A stretch of 64,000 nucleotides of DNA from Kudoa neothunni (GCA_964304625.1 OZ199840.1:3410001-3474000); one strand, 5' to 3'; counted from the first letter of the stretch, positions 11,377 through 24,260 are shown. The notes: generated by a model from the letters alone, not told the origin. A program made the numbers and translations.

Positions 11377-13600
11377 CCCATTCAGGATTTTCGTTGCGTT
11401 TTCGCAACAAAATGTACTTGATTATATAACAACATATAAAATTATTATTTTAAATGTATTCTGTTATTTTAAATACTCAAACATAATAATTTATGGAAAC
11501 AAATATTATTGGAGTTAATTCATATTTTAGGTTGAACAAAATATGATTTTATGTGCTATTTTTGAAATTCCAACTAGGCGAACACCAACTAGAGTTTCGC
11601 CTAACACAGACCATGAAAATCTTAGTAAAAAAACATATCAACTGCCATTTTTCATTCAATACCTATATATGATAATGAATGCATCAAAGGAGTAATGAAT
11701 AAATACTTATTTGTAAAAAACACGTGTTGTGAAAACGCAACGAAATCCTCGAATGGGGTAATTGTGCGCTGCTTTAAATATCACTGTACAATGGAGCCAA
11801 AATCGCACATGAGTCTTTTCGATGCAATCAAAGAATATGAAGATAACGAAAATCTAGAGTCGATTGATTTTGTGTTATTATCTCGTGAAAAAGTCGACGC
11901 TCTTACAGATACTGAGGATAATTTTGAATCCAATTTTAATGGCATATGTGACATCAATTTAATTCCTGAGACGTGTGGAGAAATTGAAGTATTTTCTGAG
12001 GCTCTTGAATCCTTCGTAAACGTTGATAACTTGATATGGACTGATAAAACTAATGTCGATTCTACTCAAGAAAAATCAAAATTTTTATGTCAGAATGAGA
12101 CCATATCAATCAATCAATCGGAATATAGATAATTTTTCATCAATACTTGAAAGGAACTTAAATTCTTATGGAACTTTTTTGGAGTTATTTGATGAAAATT
12201 TATTTACACGCATCGTGAAACAATCTAATTTATATGAGAGCCAGAATAACAACAATGACTTTCATGTTACGATTAGTGAAATGAAATCATTTATCGGCAT
12301 TTTGATTTTGTCTGGTCATCGTAGATTAGCACGCCAATGTATGTATTGGGAATCTTCTCCAGACGCTGGTGTTGAACTCGTTAAAGTTCAATGACCTACA
12401 AACGCTTCAAATCTATAAAAAAATTCATCCATTCTAATAATCATTCAAATATTGACACCACCGATAGATTTTTTAAGGTACGCCCTTTAATTCAAGAATT
12501 TAACAAAAATTTCAAAAAATTTTGAATATTTGAAAAATATATATCTGTGGATGAGCAGATGGTACCTTATACTGGTTGGCATTCCGCTAAAATGTTTATG
12601 AAAAATAAACCAATTAGATTCGGCTTCAAGCAATGGGTTATGTCATCATCCTCCGGTTACATGTATAGTTTTGACGTGTATAGTGGAAAGTCAGAAAATT
12701 ATGATAAAAAATATGGTTTGGGTGGTAATGTCGTAATCTCTTTCGAGAATGAAGTAAAACATGAAAAAGATCTCAAAAGAAGAAATATCAAGGCTACTGG
12801 AACCTCAAGATCAAACAGAATATCAAATTGCCGTTACTCCCCAAAAAGTAATGGCAAAAAAAAACAGGGGAGAATTTGAGATGTTTTCTGATGATCAACA
12901 AGGTGTTAATTACATTCAATGGAATGATACGAAACCTGTTATCGCATTGAGTAATTGCTACACCTCTCACCCTCCCCAAAGCATCAAAATATACTGTAGG
13001 TCAAAAAAAAGAAATTACTATTAGTCAACCATTTATGATATGTGCATATAATAAGTTTATCGGTGGAGTAGATATTGCCGATAATTTAATTTCTTGTTAT
13101 AGAATTAATATAAAAGGAAAAAAATGGTATTGGCCCATTTTTACGAATATGATATCAATGGCAGTAGTAAATTCATGGAGGATTTATAATATTGTAAATA
13201 ACACACAAATTGACTTGTTGAAACATGTCAGGAATATAATGACTGACTTGGTAACATCCACAAAAACCAGCATTGGCCGAAAGTCTCTGTTGGGTAAATT
13301 GCAGAACGCATATCTATGTAATAAACCAACATTGGTGTCTCATCCTCACAAAATAAGACGTAGGTGTGTGGTATGTAAAAACACTACCGTCCATATTTGC
13401 AAAAGTTATGGAAATCATATTCATATAAAGTGCTCTGGCTGTTCCACAAGTGAATGATTAAAATTATAATTTTCTTGTAGATAACTTTTTTTTCTCATGT
13501 ATTTGACAAATATTATTTATGTGCGTTATAATCTTATGTCCGCCCATACAAGAAAATTTTTTATTGTAATACAAAAATACAAAATTGGAACCTGAATGGG
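11377..13600 (+). mobile_element. piggyBac transposon, perfect ends, broken transposase
   Basis: The element is flanked by TTAA on both sides (11373-11376, 13601-13604), with perfect 10-base inverted termini CCCATTCAGG and CCTGAATGGG. A GTTGCG-TTTT-CGCAAC hairpin lies at 11393-11408. The transposase (DDE_Tnp_1_7) spans about 11695-13457. It has an acidic N-terminus, ISEMKSFIGILILSGHRR, then ISVDEQMVPYTGWHSAK (first catalytic Asp), then FIGGVDIADNL (third Asp) and a C-terminal cysteine-rich finger (CVVC, CSGC). The segment that should hold the second Asp (normally between GGNVV and KATGT) is shortened. There are several frame changes or stops (near 12090-12130, 12394, 12523, 12770 and 13022), so it is inactive. 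It is inserted in a MULE-like fragment. Confidence 0.93.
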
Positions 13601-13604
13601 TTAA

Positions 13605-13924
13605 GATGACGTTTAAATCTGCTTCCTTTTTGATATGCAAGTTTCATCTCTGCCAAATATTCCAACGAGAAGTTAAAAAGGAAAATATGGAATAAATTCA
13701 GAGAAAAAATTGTAAGTATGAAAAGTTTCGATGAAATAGTTTATAGTATTAGTAAGGACCAATTTGATCCCAGATGTGATGAATTATATGGGCGCGGATT
13801 TTACAACCTCAATATTTATTTTGATAAAATATGGAAATTAATCGTAAGTGAATGGGTCGTTGGTGTAAGTTATGCTGACAATTATTTTAAAATTGCACAA
13901 ATGAAAGATCGAAAGCGTTGTTAA
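13605..13924 (+). mobile_element. MULE-like transposase fragment split by the piggyBac
   Basis: Right of the TTAA, the frame reads KMTFKSASFLICKFHLCQ, then IFQREVKKENM. After a break it reads WNKFREKIVSMKSFDEIVY and on to a stop at about 13922. FHLCQ followed by a Q-x-x-V-K helix and an F-R-x-x-I stretch is the usual pattern after the second acidic residue in MULE transposases. The left flank just before 11373 reads DQCFRNCL in the same frame, so the coding sequence runs across the piggyBac target site. This is a weak remote match made by eye; a divergent host gene is possible but less likely. Confidence 0.5.
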
Positions 13925-14489
13925 GAAATTTTCAACTCCGCAAGAATTCTTCATATCGTTCTTCTGTTATCTGAAATCCATCAGAATTGAGAGAAAACAT
14001 ATAATATAATGGTTACCAAATATTTCCAGTCATATGATATTATAAGTAATAACGGAACTTTCTATCAATACCATACTCGTCTGGCACTTTACGCATCTAA
14101 CATTATTATGGAGTAACTTTCCAAAATAAAAATTATAAGGAAAATGAGTAAAGCATCTGTTATTGGGCTTGCCAAAAAAACCATCAAGAAGAAATGACTT
14201 AATTTTTTTTAAATAAAATTATTATCTATTATTGATTCAAAAAATTTGTGACTCAATGAATTTAATAAAACTAGTATTTTAACAAATCGATAAAATTGTT
14301 GTATGAAAAATAGTAAAAATGTAGAAATTGCTAAGATGCCGACAAAAGATGGATACAAACATATTTGAATTAAAAAATAAGTGGTAGTTTGGCGGCTGCA
14401 GTTTTTTCTACTATTTATAGCCGCTGGAATTAATTGTGAAAGTTAGCTGATACACATGCCACATTGGCGTTGGTGGATAATTTGAATTA

Positions 14490-14770
14490 ATTGGCTTAGG
14501 ATAACATAAATTAGTATTTAATGTTACTAAATCGGGAAAAATATAATTTTGATATATGTAAAATTATTCAAATATGGTTTTAATAGACAAATTTTCCATT
14601 TAAAATTCTTAAAAAAATTTATAAAATTTCTTAGGATAAATATAGTCTATTGTTTTGTGAAATCGAATTTTTAATAATTTACGTATTCTAGGAGATACTC
14701 CCACCCATGCAGATAACCGCGCATTTTTAGCAAAGCACAGATTAGCTCTTTCTGTATTGACTAAGATACC
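14490..14770 (-). repeat. Dispersed repeat, copy B
   Basis: Inverted partner of 10606-10850. Read on the minus strand, it begins near CTAATCTGTGCTTTGC, passes GAGTATCTCCTAGAATACGT and ends near the GATTTAGTAACATTAAATAC stretch. The piggyBac/MULE nest lies between the two copies. Family unknown. Confidence 0.7.
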
Positions 14771-16079
14771 TGTTGTACTCTATAATATCCATTTATTTTA
14801 TAATAATAATAATAATCCTCGGTAAGTTTTTATTTCGCGAATCATGATTTCTTGAATTATCGTCAAAAGAAACCCGCTTTTAGTCACAACATATGAGATT
14901 TTAAATGAATATTTTACAATTTTAAATAAGGCGGTCTCGATACTTTGTGTATATAAATACTCGACTCTCATCGAAAGTTCAAGATTATCAAAAGCGGAAC
15001 AGAATAAGTTTTATAATTTAAACTAAATCACTTAAATGGCGAATTTTCTTTAACCATCGAATACCTGGAGGTGGCCGGTGGCCACTGTGGTTAATCCACG
15101 CTTATTATATCAATAACTTTTACAAAATATTTTATTTCCTTTTTTATCTACGTGTATTTTATAGTATAATGATACTTTCAAAAATATTAAAATAATGGAG
15201 TTTTAAGTTTAATTCCTTTTTTAAAAATGGAAAAAAAAATTATACACATACCTAACCTAAACAGGCCCACCGTGGCCAACATATAAACAATAACGTTTAG
15301 ATAGTTTAAAAAATGTAAAAAACCTTTCTGAAGTAAAATAGAAATTATAAATGTACATTGAATCAAGGAATTTTTTTCAAATTAATTTTTTGTTTCTATA
15401 ACAACTCGATTCCGTTAACTAATTTAATCTAGCATGTAAATCGCGCATTATATAATTTTGTTAAATTTCACATCAACAAAAAGTAGTAAGGTAAATATAA
15501 ATGTTCAAGTGTAATTTAAACCATCTTACCATAACTCAAACATTTGAAATCTAAAAATCCTTGGACTATATATATATATATATATTTCTTATTCATATAA
15601 TAATTTATAATGCTAAATTTCAATTTATAAAGTACGAATTTATATACTTAACATATTTCTGTTAACAGAGAAAGAGATTTCGCTAATGGGAGAGTATACG
15701 CCTAACCAAAATCGGCATTTTCTGCATGTTCAACATTTCCGTTTTTTTTCAAAACTTATTGCACACGATTTTTAAATATTGAGTGAACAATGAAAACTTA
15801 GAAATCATAACCTTAAAAAATATGAAAAATATGTGCCTTCGGGAAAAATCAGCATGCACCGACGCTTAAGCGCATTTTGGTCTTAAGTCGTTTTAAACTC
15901 TATTTAATCATTTAAATAACTTTATACAGCTAGTTTGGGTTAAATTGATTAATGATGGCCTTAATCAAAATTAAGGAATACGATAACAACCGATCCTGTT
16001 ATTTATTTTTGGATTTATCGACGTTTCATCGCCAGTAGGAGGTTACTTCAGGTGTTATTTTTGTTATCTATATCTACTA
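14771..16079. other. AT-rich intergenic DNA, no gene seen
   Basis: No exon is recognised. It contains a short perfect palindrome GTGGCC-GGT-GGCCAC near 15071 and a TA dinucleotide tract at about 15567-15586. The 13925-14489 stretch to its left is likewise featureless. Confidence 0.5.
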
Positions 16080-17813
16080 TCTTCTATATATAAAAGTTGA
16101 AGTGTCCGTGTGTGTGTGTGTCAGAAAGTACGCATATGTGACAAATTTTTTTCCGTATATATAGACACTTATTAGATTTTTAATAGTTTATGATAATTAA
16201 AAAATTCTTTTATTTGTTGTTACATTGATAGAAGTTCCAAAATAATATAGGAAATTGTGTTGTCCTCGGTGTCAGGTTTGTTAAGCGGATTACGTGGTTT
16301 TCAATAATAGGATTATATTTATTTATGACGACATTTAACTATACTGAGTTTCTGCAAGTTCTTTTGAAAGTTTTTAGTGGTTCAGACTTAAGCTATATAT
16401 CCACCATTTTAAGATACATTTGTTTGTATTGGAACTTTTAATATATTTGGCTCGATAAATGCATTCTGAAACTTCTATAGATGGTTTTTAGTATAAGAAA
16501 AATACGCAAATTTGTCAAATTCATGGAGAATGGTAGCGTATGTTATAATCAGATAGATTCAAACCTAAAATACTGAAACCAAGTCCTCAAATTTCATTAG
16601 TGTCCGTTTAACTTACTTTTAAACGATATGATTTAATATATAAATTGAAATATACTTTATTTAATTATTTAAAAGTTTTTGTTATATTAAGGGGCTATAC
16701 AGGGATTTTGAGGGATAAGGAGAAAACTCTTCCGCACACACGCAACAAATTCCCGATTTACAGATGGCGGCGTTAACGAATTTATTTTCAAATTACTTTT
16801 GATTCAACAAAATCAATAAACGATTTTTATGAAAACTATTTCTACTAAAAACACTATGAAACAATACAAATCTTGTAGGTGCCAAAATAGATCTTGACCG
16901 GTTAGACTGAAAACGACTATGAATAAAATTGAAAATAATTTGTCAAACGATAATTATAACCACGTTATGAATTAAAATGAAATATTAAAAATACTTTTGA
17001 CGTTAAGAATTAAAAAGTTGGCTAAAAATTGCATACACCACACATAAGATATATTCGGTTGCAATCAATACAATTAAATTGTGTGAACATCCAATTTCAG
17101 ATAAAAATTAAATAAAAAAGAATTCTAAATATAAGAAAATTGATTATTATTTAGAGTACGAGCAATTTTACAACCATATACAATTAATGGGAGAATGCCA
17201 TCCAAAGATTTTCTTATCGTTTGTATACTTTTCGAAACAAACAAAAGATGTGTCATTTTAAATGTTTTCATTACTATTTTTTCAAAGTGTGAGATGAGTT
17301 TTCTTAGATGTATTATCATAGATTTTTAATTATCAGCTTTTATTGTTTTTATAAAAGAAACAACAGTCATATCTATTTTTTTCTTTCACATTTTGGCCAG
17401 TGCATGTAAACAAAATTACAGGAGACTGAATTAAAAACTGAATATTTTAAAGGTATTGGATTCCTCCATTTTATAAATAAATAAATTAACAGTTCCACCT
17501 CGAGCATGCGCGGCCGAGTTTTTCTTTTGCGAGTTTGAAGAATGCACATGTAAAAATGTGTCGGATAATGTTATTAATTTGAGAAATAAAAATTAATTAT
17601 TGAAAGTTATTATCGAGGTATTCAGGCTTGGCTACTTTCATGATCTCAATTTTTTACTGTGCCCATCACAGCCTTTAAAAATATGATACTAAACAATATT
17701 TATTTAATTTCTCCTCTGGTATAATCAAGAGTCATATTTCTTTATTTGTTGACCGTATTCTTCCATGATGAAATTTTCCAAATCCCCGGCGAAGCTGAGC
17801 ATTTAGCGCTAGT
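16080..17813 (+). mobile_element. Helitron-like non-autonomous element
   Basis: The 5' end is A|TCTTCTATATATAAAAG, followed by GTCCGTGTGTGTGTGTG and TACGCATATG, resembling the termini at 2750, 28140 and 33213. A 3' terminus of Helitron type is proposed at 17784-17813: a short GC hairpin (CCCGGC-GAA-GCTGAG), then a few bases later CTAGT at 17809-17813. The base after CTAGT is A, where T is expected, so the right boundary is less secure. No Rep/helicase coding sequence is visible in the 1.7 kb. Confidence 0.5.
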
Positions 17814-18039
17814 AATAAATATTTTAATAAAATTGGGGATATAAAATAAATAATTTAAGTTTTCCTTTTCTTTCCAAATTTTTCTATTGCATCGGGAATT
17901 TTTTAAATAGAACTAATATTAAAATTATATACAATTAAAATGTTAAATATGTTAAATTTTTTTAATCTGCCCACTAAAGTGAACGATGGGAATGAAAAGC
18001 TTAACTTATTTATACGTATGTTTGAATTATATATTAAAA

Positions 18040-18078
18040 AAGATGGGGTCCGTAAATTACAAAGGTTAAGAACCACTG
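18040..18078 (+). mobile_element. hAT (Charlie-like) terminus
   Basis: The reverse complement starts CAGTGGTTCTTAACCTTTG and then GGACCCC, a classic hAT terminal sequence. The partner end and the 8-base duplication (CATTAGCT follows) were not found, so only one end remains. Confidence 0.65.
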
Positions 18079-18149
18079 CATTAGCTAATTAATTAACATT
18101 ATTATTATATAAAAAATATGTACTAGAAAATTTCCAGAATAAATTACTT

Positions 18150-18445
18150 CATATCTCAATCATTTTATATAGATGAAGCAGGGTTTTCCAGTTCAATGAG
18201 ATCATTCGGTAGATCGATTTCTGAGACCAGAGCAAATTCCGCGATTAAAAGTGTCCACCTAACAAAACAATATCAATTTCGGCTATAAACTCGGAAAGAT
18301 TTTGGACCTTTCATGTGAAACGTAGATCAGCAAAACAAAATATTTTTCGTCTTTTCACCAATGAATTATTCAGTGATTTAGTTCACGAAGAAATCAAAAG
18401 AGCTATCTTCGTTATTACAGTGTTAGATTCCATACAACATATTTA
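18150..18445 (+). mobile_element. Tc1/IS630-type transposase fragment
   Basis: Residues SFYIDEAGFSSSMRSFGRSI match the first-Asp block of IS630/Tc1 DDE_3 transposases. After a frame change, NISISAINSERFWTFHVK and IFRLFTNELFSDLVHEEIKR follow, then IFVITVLDSIQHI, where the usual second Asp motif is altered. There is no intact frame, and no ends were recognised. It is a different lineage from the copy at 868-1879. Confidence 0.75.
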
Positions 18446-19199
18446 ATCATGGAATTAATTCAGACGAGTAATCATAAGCTTATATTTTTACAATATATTC
18501 GCATTTTCTTAATTGTATTGAGAAATTTTTCTATCAATTAAAAACGACTGTAATGAATAAAACTCGAAAAAATTAGGAAGAAATACTACACACTATTATG
18601 GAGAGTTCCATCGAAGTTACCTCACAAAACTGACGTAATTATTCAAATCACACTGAATCTTATTTTCTGCGGTCATTGAATATGGAAGAAATTAATAATT
18701 AATTTTAATATTTTATTTCTAAGAAAGTTGCATTTTGATTTTACACGGTTGAAATTTGAACTAACCCAGTTGTATTATGATCCTACATATTGGTATTTAA
18801 GGCGCGTTTTTTGCATTTTGGTTTCACCTAGCTACATTTAATCTTGAAATACTGTATATCATCACCGATTATTACTGAGGAAATGTCTACACGCCAATGA
18901 GTGTACCTGGAGTTTACTGCATAAATGTTCATTTCTCCGATGTTTTCAGCCTATTTTATGTTGAAAATCAACGTTAATGATTACTTAAGGAGAATAAAAT
19001 ATATCGGCGGCTTTTTAGTTTAACATTATACAAATAATGCTGCTGACAAATAAATTCATGTAAATAACTCTAGAAACAATAATCCGCTTAATATTCGTTA
19101 TCGAATTGTTAATCTAGGTGTCTTGTTCACAATAAATAAAATTGAGATGAACTGAATGGATGTAAATGTAATGGTTGATTACATGAAGGACGTGACCAA
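18446..19199. other. No gene or repeat recognised
   Basis: AT-rich sequence without convincing reading frames or terminal motifs. Confidence 0.4.
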
Positions 19200-19202
19200 A
19201 GC

Positions 19203-19270
19203 CAACGGATGCGCGGGGATTCGAACCCCACCCGCGAAAATTCATTACACTAAAGCATATTTTACTGGGG
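19203..19270 (-). repeat. tRNA-derived segment (pseudo-tRNA or SINE head)
   Basis: On the minus strand a strong B box and T-arm occur (GGGGTTCGAATCCCC, then GCGCATCC). They are preceded by a weak A-box-like TTTAGTGTAATG. The 5' acceptor strand that would pair with GCGCATC is absent, so this is not a functional tRNA gene. A Pol III-derived SINE head or tRNA pseudogene is the simplest reading. Confidence 0.5.
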
Positions 19271-20090
19271 TCAAGAAATATCCCTGTCAGGTACACGCGT
19301 TTTATTTTGGAGATTTTTACAAGGTAGGTGTATCATTTCACATACAGAGAATATGAAGAAAACATTCATGCTCCGAAATTATCTACAAAATACATGCTTT
19401 CTCAATAGGATGCGATTAATCTTAATTTATCAGAAATTTAGTTAGTTTACTGAGAACCGATAATCATAAAGAATTTATCGTCTCAACCTTTCTCCGATAG
19501 ATTTAAATTACTTTTCTTCTCATTCATTTTAATTATTTTAAAATATTTAATATAATGTTTTTATGATAGCTACAAATTTTATAGGATCAAAATGACTTAT
19601 GTATTTCGCTTAATCAAAACTAAAATAAATATCAAAACGGAGAAGTTTATGTTCCGCTAAAAAGAAAAAAAGATAAGATTATTCATACATTTTTAATATT
19701 TTCCGTCGTTTCTATAGATTAAATCGACTAATATTCTAATAATTCACAAGCTTCACTAAGATTTAGATTTAGAAAGTAACCCCGTAATACTCGACCGCTA
19801 GCTCAACTTACTTCGTATTGATTATATCGTATTGTTAGAGGGATATCATTCCGAAAAAAATGTCATTTTCCACCACGAAAATTGATATCAATAAAGAAAC
19901 AACACACTACGAATTTTTTTAAACTTAAATTGTTCTATTTTATTTAACTAATTTAAGACTATTTCGATATTATGTTATATTCCGAGAGAAAGATAATTAT
20001 TTTATGCATGCAACCACCAGTTATAACAATAATAGAAACATACAATCAAAATAATAATGGAGGGTTATCTAAACAAAAACTACACTTAAA
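19271..20090. other. Downstream of TRMT6, no gene seen
   Basis: AT-rich DNA, with only the 3' flank of TRMT6 to the right. Confidence 0.4.
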
Positions 20091-21472
20091 TTAAGCAACA
20101 ATTTTTCTTGCACGCAAAATATATCCTCCACCGGCATCCATCGTATTCAGAGGGTGAGTTCTGTTGGGGGCTACTTGATATTCTCTCAACCAGGTCTCTG
20201 TCATCAACAAATCCACACAATTTTTTTTGTTTTTCAACTTCACATAACATTCAGTGAGAGGTTCACGATACGGATGATAGACAATAATTGGAGAAGATGG
20301 TAGCACAAGGTCGAATAATTGTTCGATTATTTCAAAAGGATTATCGTGCTTTGTCGCAATAACCAACGAATGATATTTCTCTACAACAATAAAATCAAAA
20401 ATTCCGCCAAAGAATAAACACAAACTTGAAGAAACTAAGGGAAACGTCTCCGAGGTGGGAGGTAACACTTTATCCCATGGGAATTTCTGATAATTGGATC
20501 CCATAGCAAACAACTCAAATTGAAGTTGTTTGAAAATGTTACAAGTGTCACTCCTGTTGGCAAAGTCCAAATGACATAAGAATCCTCCAATGTAGCTTTT
20601 TTGGTTGGGATCGAAATAAACCAATTTTTCAAATAAGGCAGCAGCAACGAGTCCTTCACAATTTTCCACCAACAACACCTAACACAATAAAACATTTATT
20701 CGGTTTAATATTTTCACAGTTGTACTCACATTTAAATTAAATGCAGCCTCACTATAGTAGACCAACTGAGCTAAGGTATCAGGTCGACAGCTTAACACCT
20801 TTTGGTATGAATTAGTGTAGTAGGTTTCCGCTAACGTTTGTACAGTTGGCTTGCTCACGGTAAAAATATGGCAATGTCTAAAATACATAAATAAATCAGC
20901 AAACTGGAGGCAGCGGTCTTCCATGTATTATACTTTCTAAGTTTCTTTTTTATGTACTTTTCCTGTGAAAAGGGATTCTTTGCCAGAAATGTGCTGCTCC
21001 CGTCCACTATATATTTGAGAAGTTCGTTAATAGATACATTTTGAGCTTTCAACTTTGAAATATCATCACATGTGACTTTTTGAGCATTGTGCTCTGAAGT
21101 GTTTTTAAGAAACTGATTGTTGGCGTTATAATTAGGTTGCTCCTGAGCAGAAATTAATGAAGCTTTCAGTTGTTCAAAAAATTCTTTCTCATTGATTTCC
21201 ATTATAGATCCATCTGAATTACGATAATATGTACGATCGAATAATGTCCCCTTGAGGTATTCGGTTTTCACGTATACATTTCTTGTAATCTTAATTTTAT
21301 TGCCTTTCACTATACGTTCGCACTTTCGATGACCATTATATTCAATAATTACAAAATCATCATAATTGACATAATTTTTAGAGTCGGTTAGATTGAAAGA
21401 ATCGGTAGGTTGGTGACTGGGTGAGTGGCTCACTATTTCCATTGATGTTAACTGCGCCGCCGAAGGATTCAT
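20091..21472 (-). CDS. TRMT6: tRNA (adenine-58-N1) methyltransferase non-catalytic subunit TRM6
   Basis: This is the substrate-binding partner of TRMT61 (Gcd10/Gcd14 in yeast), which makes m1A58 in tRNAs, including initiator tRNA, in the nucleus. Three exons join in phase, 21472-20934, 20877-20730 and 20678-20091 (introns 56 and 51 bases), giving 424 residues, somewhat shorter than the human protein. Diagnostic stretches are KIKITRNVYVKTEYLKGTLF and FSQEKYIKKKLRK, spliced to HIFTVSKPTVQTLAETYY, then LSCRPDTLAQLVYYSEAAF and the Rossmann-like VLLVENCEGLVAAALFEKL. The C-terminus has TETWLREYQVAPNRTHPLNT and GGGYILRARKI, typical of the family. The start is the first Met in frame. The gene is divergently arranged with the unknown gene at 21748. 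Confidence 0.95.
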
Positions 21473-21747
21473 CGTTTAAGTATCTAAATACAGGTTGATT
21501 CGCTGTGACTTGTTTTTCATTTAATCCGCCTTAAACCACTTAAGAAAAATATCCCAATGAATCCAAGTTCATTGAAATCTATTATTTAGCAAAGTAAAAA
21601 ACGATAGTTTGAAGGTTTCTGGGTTTATTCGCCACATATCCACATTACCAGAATGATATAAATATTTATTTTTTTAAATTTCTATTATAGTTTGACGTAT
21701 ATTTAAAATATTAATTTTACCGCTTAGCTTTAAATTGATTTAAAAAG

Positions 21748-22341
21748 CGAATAAAGCAAGTAATTCATCTATTTACTTTTGCACATGCTCACTGGAGCAC
21801 AATTTTAGAATCACAAAGCTTAAACCCTGAGCAGCTTTATGTGTTTAACCCTATATTATTAGTAACCCGGAATCTGCTAAGCACATCTATAGATGATATT
21901 AGCTTTGTGAATGTTAAATATTTGTTGCAACCATAAATATCATGCAGATTAATGGGATTTCTTTCGTTAGTCTTTGCAATTCACTGAAACTACTTATACA
22001 TTTATTATTGTAAGCTTATCTTGTTCAAAATATAGATTATCAAAGTTTTAGTATCAACATTTGGTTTTCTGTATTAAACTATGTTCTTTATGAAAATAAG
22101 ACGAGTATAATTTAACTTGGATGTAAATTTTTGTTGAGTAAATAAACTACTTTTAGCCAATCTTCAGTTTAAGTTGTTTATAAACTTGGAGTTTTATTAT
22201 CAATCCGCAATAAGCTCTATTAAGTTACGCTGGACTTTTGAAGTTCATGATGATTATAGCAGAATAGCATTAGGTCCCATTTCTCATCCTTCTTTGTTGA
22301 ATATTGGTTTAACAGCTCAAACAATCGCCGGTATAAAATAA
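21748..22341 (+). CDS. Spliced gene of unknown identity, 3' exons
   Basis: Four exons read in one phase: 21748-21912, 21948-22009, 22052-22104 and 22157-22341, with introns of 35, 42 and 52 bases and good GT/AG borders. The joint product has pieces such as FAHAHWSTILESQSLNPEQL, VFNPILLVTRNLLSTSIDD, INIWFSVLNYVLYENKT and SIKLRWTFEVHDDYSRIALG, ending at TAA 22339-22341. Phase continuity through three introns in such AT-rich DNA argues for a real gene. The first exon and start codon, probably between 21480 and 21745, were not resolved. I do not recognise the family. The middle is hydrophobic but not clearly membrane-spanning. Confidence 0.55.
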
Positions 22342-24178
22342 AAACAAAAAAATAAGTTAAAAAATTCTCGAGATGTTACGAAGGATTTATTTAAAAAATT
22401 TAATAATTTTTAATTCTCCACGACAGGTGGAACTTTGATCTCATAATGATTGTATATCACACCTAATAATATCTGCTTTGGACATGTTTTTTGGCAGATA
22501 GCATTCGGAATAAGGGACGAAAATTTAAAAATTTAAATTATATAAATTTGGTATTATTTCAAGATTATTTGGTTTGTTTAAATTTTTGAATAAACTTATT
22601 TTATTAGTTTTGTGAAAATAATGAATATTTTTCACAACTATTAACCCAATATCTCATACATTATATGATCACCACCGTTTTACTGACATATCTGTTCGAT
22701 ATTAATTACTATTATCTGTTCGACACAGTAAATAACTCAACAAACAGCAAGAATAAAATTGAAATTTAATATTGTTCAGTATCATTTATTTGTAGAATAA
22801 ATTCAATCATGTTTTCTCTCCTTACACATCTCTTAGGAATAACATAGAAAAATGTATTAAAAATCTAAAATGAGGTATCAAATCTATTTCTTTATTCGAA
22901 AAAATGATATCAGTCTACCTCAATAAGTTCCGTATTACTATTTGAGTCAAAAGCAATGATCAACAAAATATTCACCTAAATAAATTTTTAGATTACAAAA
23001 TCAAGCTGTATTTACTTCGTCATTAATTTTAAGAATCAATATTAGATTGTTATGAAAATGAAAATAATTTGGAATTATTAATATGATAATTATTCGAATT
23101 TTGACATGCACAAAACATGGATGGTTGCGAGATTTGAAAATTTTAGTGCTCGTACTTGTTTAATAAAAGTTCGTTTCGCGAAAAAATTTATAATAACACT
23201 AGAAAATTCTCAACCAGTATTTATAAAAGCATCATTATGCTATTTAACAAAGTTTAACTTTTGTTTTAAAAGAATTATTAAAAGAGAATCCTGCAAGGGA
23301 GAAACGATGGCTTCAAGAGCTTAGCTTAATTAATTATTTCTTATCGTAATTAAAAATATACACAAATAATGATTAAAATTGAATAAAACGAAAGATGCAA
23401 CGAAGTACCTATAATAATCATTAGATTTTTTACTCTTCAAAATTTGATTGAAAATTAATTTAATTTTTATCTACTTATTACCATATATAACTAAAATAAA
23501 ACAGCAACTTTGACATAATAAAGGCGTAATAACATCTGCATTAAATTAGATTAACTTATAATAATGATAAGAAGTATTTGATAGGCTAAATACAATATTT
23601 CAAGGTCAACTTGCAACCATTATGTGCACCAAGGAGGAATGTAGGGTCGTTCTCCAGTGTAATTAGATCTTATTGTACCTGTAGCGAGAAATTCTCTTAC
23701 AAATATTCTAATTGCAAAAAGATATGAACTATTATTTGTTTATTTATGTCCAAAAATTTTAATTATGTGCTCGAATATTTTAATATAAGCCTATAGAAAC
23801 GACCCCAAATAATTTTTATGGACGAATCTGGATTTTCACTATTTAAGTGGCAATCTTTGATAGATTATCATTATTTGTCGCAGAAAATAATGTAATTTGC
23901 TCTATAAGATCAAAAAATATTACACTTACCGCTGCTATCAGTTGTAATAACGTGTGGGCTTTTAAAATTTGTGGAGGTTACTGAATCAAAATGTTGTTTC
24001 AGAATATCATTCAAGTTTTCAGGGATTTTAATACTAATAGAGTTCCAAATGTTTGATTATCATGGACAAAGTAAAATTCCATAAGACTAATGTTATTGTT
24101 AATAAATTAATTAACCTAGGCACGGTGTGGTTTCGCGATTATACTCCCTATTTTTCATCAAATTTTGAGATTTTTTAT
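22342..24178. other. No gene recognised
   Basis: A 72-codon open frame at 23106-23324 and a 35-codon stretch near 23607 show no family features. Both could be chance. Confidence 0.4.
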
Positions 24179-24260
24179 TTAACCCTCTAACGATCTTAGA
24201 AACGCTACCCCCTAACACTTTTGGGGTAAAAATTATCCCACTTTTTTTATTGCGCCGACG
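24179..24260 (+). mobile_element. piggyBac-type terminus
   Basis: TTAA at 24179-24182 is followed by CCCTCTAACGATCTTAG and a hairpin TACCCC-(11-base loop)-GGGGTA. This resembles the end at 60928 (TTAACCCTCTAAG). No transposase and no second end were found, so it is an isolated terminus. Confidence 0.55.

Noticed and set aside
13718-13924. A host gene of 68 codons
   Set aside because: It continues, in frame-shifted pieces, a MULE-like coding stretch interrupted by the piggyBac; a host gene is less likely.
19156-19356. Protein-coding frames on both strands
   Set aside because: They overlap a tRNA-derived T-arm sequence and have no family features.
23106-23324. 72-codon frame as a small gene
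   Set aside because: No similarity, no supporting splice sites and no conserved pattern.
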